In this document: piece by piece, positions 62,571-64,000 of the stretch
How the letters are laid out: each line of letters opens with the position of its first letter
Numbering within the stretch: position 1 is the first letter of the stretch
From: JABMQB01 sp963678235
Lineage (GTDB): Bacteria; Bacteroidota; Bacteroidia; Bacteroidales; Prolixibacteraceae
Length of the DNA stretch: 64,000 bases
Assembly: GCA_963678235.1 (NCBI GenBank)
Contig: OY782766.1
Location: 2,852,001 to 2,916,000, forward strand
Direction of reading: 5' to 3'
Made by a program: the position numbers and the translations under genes
Notes under the pieces: generated by a model
Database searches by the model: none
The model's input: the letters and a program-made list of their open reading frames with translations, nothing else
Told to the model about the DNA's origin: nothing

Positions 62571-64000
62571 ATGAAAAGAAACTTTTTTTATTTTGCTTGG
62601 CGGGAACTCATCCGGTCAGCATCGCTGAAAAAAAGCATGGCGGCAAAAGGGGTAATTATATTCCTTTCCATCTATTTTTCACTTGTAGCCTTGTATATGG
62701 GCTTTAACCTGGAGAACGTGATCTCCGAAAAATATCCCGACATTTCTCCAATACAGGCATTCAACTCCCTCATATTTATTTATGCAGGGTTTGAGCTTGT
62801 TTTACGGATTATGATGCAAAACCTGCCAACATTTGGGTTTCAGCCATTTTTACTCATACCCGTAAAACGGAAAAGGATTGCCAATTATATGCTGAACAAA
62901 TCGTTGCTACATTTTTTTAACATCCTTCCCTTATTTTTATTATTGCCTTTTACTTTAAAAGTTGCAATTCATGAGGCTCCAGCTCCGAACTTAATTGCCT
63001 GGTTTGCTTCACTTTATCTAATGGTATATGTGAACCATTACCTGGCTCTATACATCAAATGGAGGACCAACGAATCGAATGTCCTGTTTTACAGTTTCCT
63101 GGCATTGGCAGCAGCAGTTTATTGCATTGACTATTTTGCAATATTCGACATTACAGCAGCTTTTGGCCGTATCTTCGATTTTGTTTTAAACAATCCGGTT
63201 TCAGCCGTAGCATTCCCAATTTTAATCCTTCTTTTTTATCAGCTAAACAGAAAATATTTGTTAAGCAGGTTCTATTTGGATGAACTTGGCAACAAGAAAA
63301 AAGAAGAAAGCAAGCATGACTTTTCGTGGCTAAACCGTATTGGTGAATATGGCAAAATGTTGTCGCTTGAGGTAAAAATGATTACCCGGAATAAACGGCC
63401 AAGGTCAACAGCACTTCTATCCCTGATTTTTTTATTGTATGGTTTAATTATTTATCAGGACTTTGATGCTGGCAAACCGGAATTTATATTGGTATTTGGA
63501 GGCATATTTATGACAGGGATGTTTAGCATGACTTATGGGCAGTTTTTCCCATCGTGGCATGGGCGTTATTATACGTTTTTAATGGCGCAAAATGTGAAAA
63601 TGAAACAAATCCTTCAATCCGCTTTCTTCTTAATGGCAGCAACCAATATAATTTATTACCTTTTATCGCTGGGCTATATGTTTATCAGCCCAAAAGTATT
63701 GTACATCCATTTTGTTGTGATGTTGTATAATATTGGTGTAAATAGTTTTGTAATATTCGCACTCGGCTTAAACAATTTGAAGGCAATCGACCTGGAGAAA
63801 AAAGCCATGTTCAATTACCAGGGAATGGGGGCAACCCAATGGCTAATTTCTTTCCCAATTCTTTTTGGTCCAATGGTATTGTACGGACTCCTTTCATTGG
63901 TTTTTAGCAAAACCATCATCTATTTTATTTTTGGTGGAATAGGTTTGATCGGGATTATATTACACCCTTATCTAATCGATTATTTCACGAAAAAATATTT
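62571..64000 (+). CDS. DUF5687-like multi-pass permease (cut by window edge)
   Basis: The visible 476 codons begin MKRNFFYFAWRELIRSASLK, an N terminus typical of ABC-2-like permease components of Bacteroidota (DUF5687). Around ten membrane segments are visible, with a basic cytoplasmic loop KKKEESKHDFSWLNRIG near 245 and another KRPRST near 270. There is no Walker A motif in the visible part, and the ATPase partner is expected beyond the window. It is the third gene of the PadR operon, 101 nt after the DUF1700-like gene. Confidence 0.82.
   Translation, partial: MKRNFFYFAWRELIRSASLKKSMAAKGVIIFLSIYFSLVALYMGFNLENVISEKYPDISPIQAFNSLIFIYAGFELVLRIMMQNLPTFGFQPFLLIPVKRKRIANYMLNKSLLHFFNILPLFLLLPFTLKVAIHEAPAPNLIAWFASLYLMVYVNHYLALYIKWRTNESNVLFYSFLALAAAVYCIDYFAIFDITAAFGRIFDFVLNNPVSAVAFPILILLFYQLNRKYLLSRFYLDELGNKKKEESKHDFSWLNRIGEYGKMLSLEVKMITRNKRPRSTALLSLIFLLYGLIIYQDFDAGKPEFILVFGGIFMTGMFSMTYGQFFPSWHGRYYTFLMAQNVKMKQILQSAFFLMAATNIIYYLLSLGYMFISPKVLYIHFVVMLYNIGVNSFVIFALGLNNLKAIDLEKKAMFNYQGMGATQWLISFPILFGPMVLYGLLSLVFSKTIIYFIFGGIGLIGIILHPYLIDYFTKKY

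Overview
The window comes from a low-GC member of the phylum Bacteroidota. Most genes lack a Shine-Dalgarno sequence. Several have an upstream TAnnTTTG element, the Bacteroidota -7 promoter box. Two secreted proteins end in type IX secretion (T9SS) or gliding-type C-terminal domains, and other families are typical of the phylum (type III glutamine synthetase, LytS/LytTR two-component pair, DUF3109, DUF5687-like membrane protein, lipoproteins with a late Cys). Order-level placement (Bacteroidales/Marinilabiliales-like) is only a guess.

Layout. 1-5.4 kb: three different glutamine synthetase-fold proteins (type III, a divergent type I-like protein in an operon with an APH-like kinase and a HAD hydrolase, and type II). 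5.9-8.8 kb: a TldD/TldE pair in which TldD carries a Tat-like signal. 9.4-12.1 kb: rpsO and pnp. 12.2-20 kb: peptidases, a nucleoside kinase and envelope proteins. 20-27 kb: a LytTR two-component pair, secreted DUF1566 and YCF48-like proteins, GreA-like and FKBP proteins and an outer-membrane protein. 27-39.5 kb: housekeeping genes (gpmI, purM, prfA, pyrF, acyl-CoA synthetase and others). 39.8-44.1 kb: tRNA-Leu, tRNA-Gly, mutS and a PSP1/RicT-like gene. 45-50.5 kb: an accessory island (below). 50.6-59.5 kb: valS, a surface-repeat protein, asd and a 1141-residue lamin-tail secreted protein. 59.6-64 kb: tandem attenuators before an aminotransferase, then a PadR / membrane protein / DUF5687-like operon cut by the window edge.

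The most unusual part is 45.05-50.54 kb. Two tandem cassettes share an upstream block (a 31-nt palindrome, then an ECF-sigma-like GCAACC promoter motif with the same 16-nt spacing, then a long 5' leader). Each continues with a small lipoprotein gene followed closely by a secreted peptidase-related gene. In both peptidase-related genes the signal-peptide codons contain a simple repeat, (CTTCT)5 in one and G9 in the other, and in both the current repeat number puts the mature protein out of frame. One more CTTCT, or one G fewer, restores a full signal peptide. This looks like a pair of phase-variable (contingency) loci. The second, a lysyl-endopeptidase-like T9SS protease, is also split by an intact IS982-family element with a 5-bp target duplication, so decay is a real alternative.

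A second regulatory find is at 59.6-60.0 kb. Two successive leader peptides rich in Ala, Val, Ile and Leu are each followed by an intrinsic terminator. In each, the end of the leader can pair with the 5' arm of its terminator. They precede a PLP-dependent aminotransferase, which fits ribosome-mediated attenuation by aliphatic amino acids. valS also carries two in-frame insertions made of palindromic repeat sequence.
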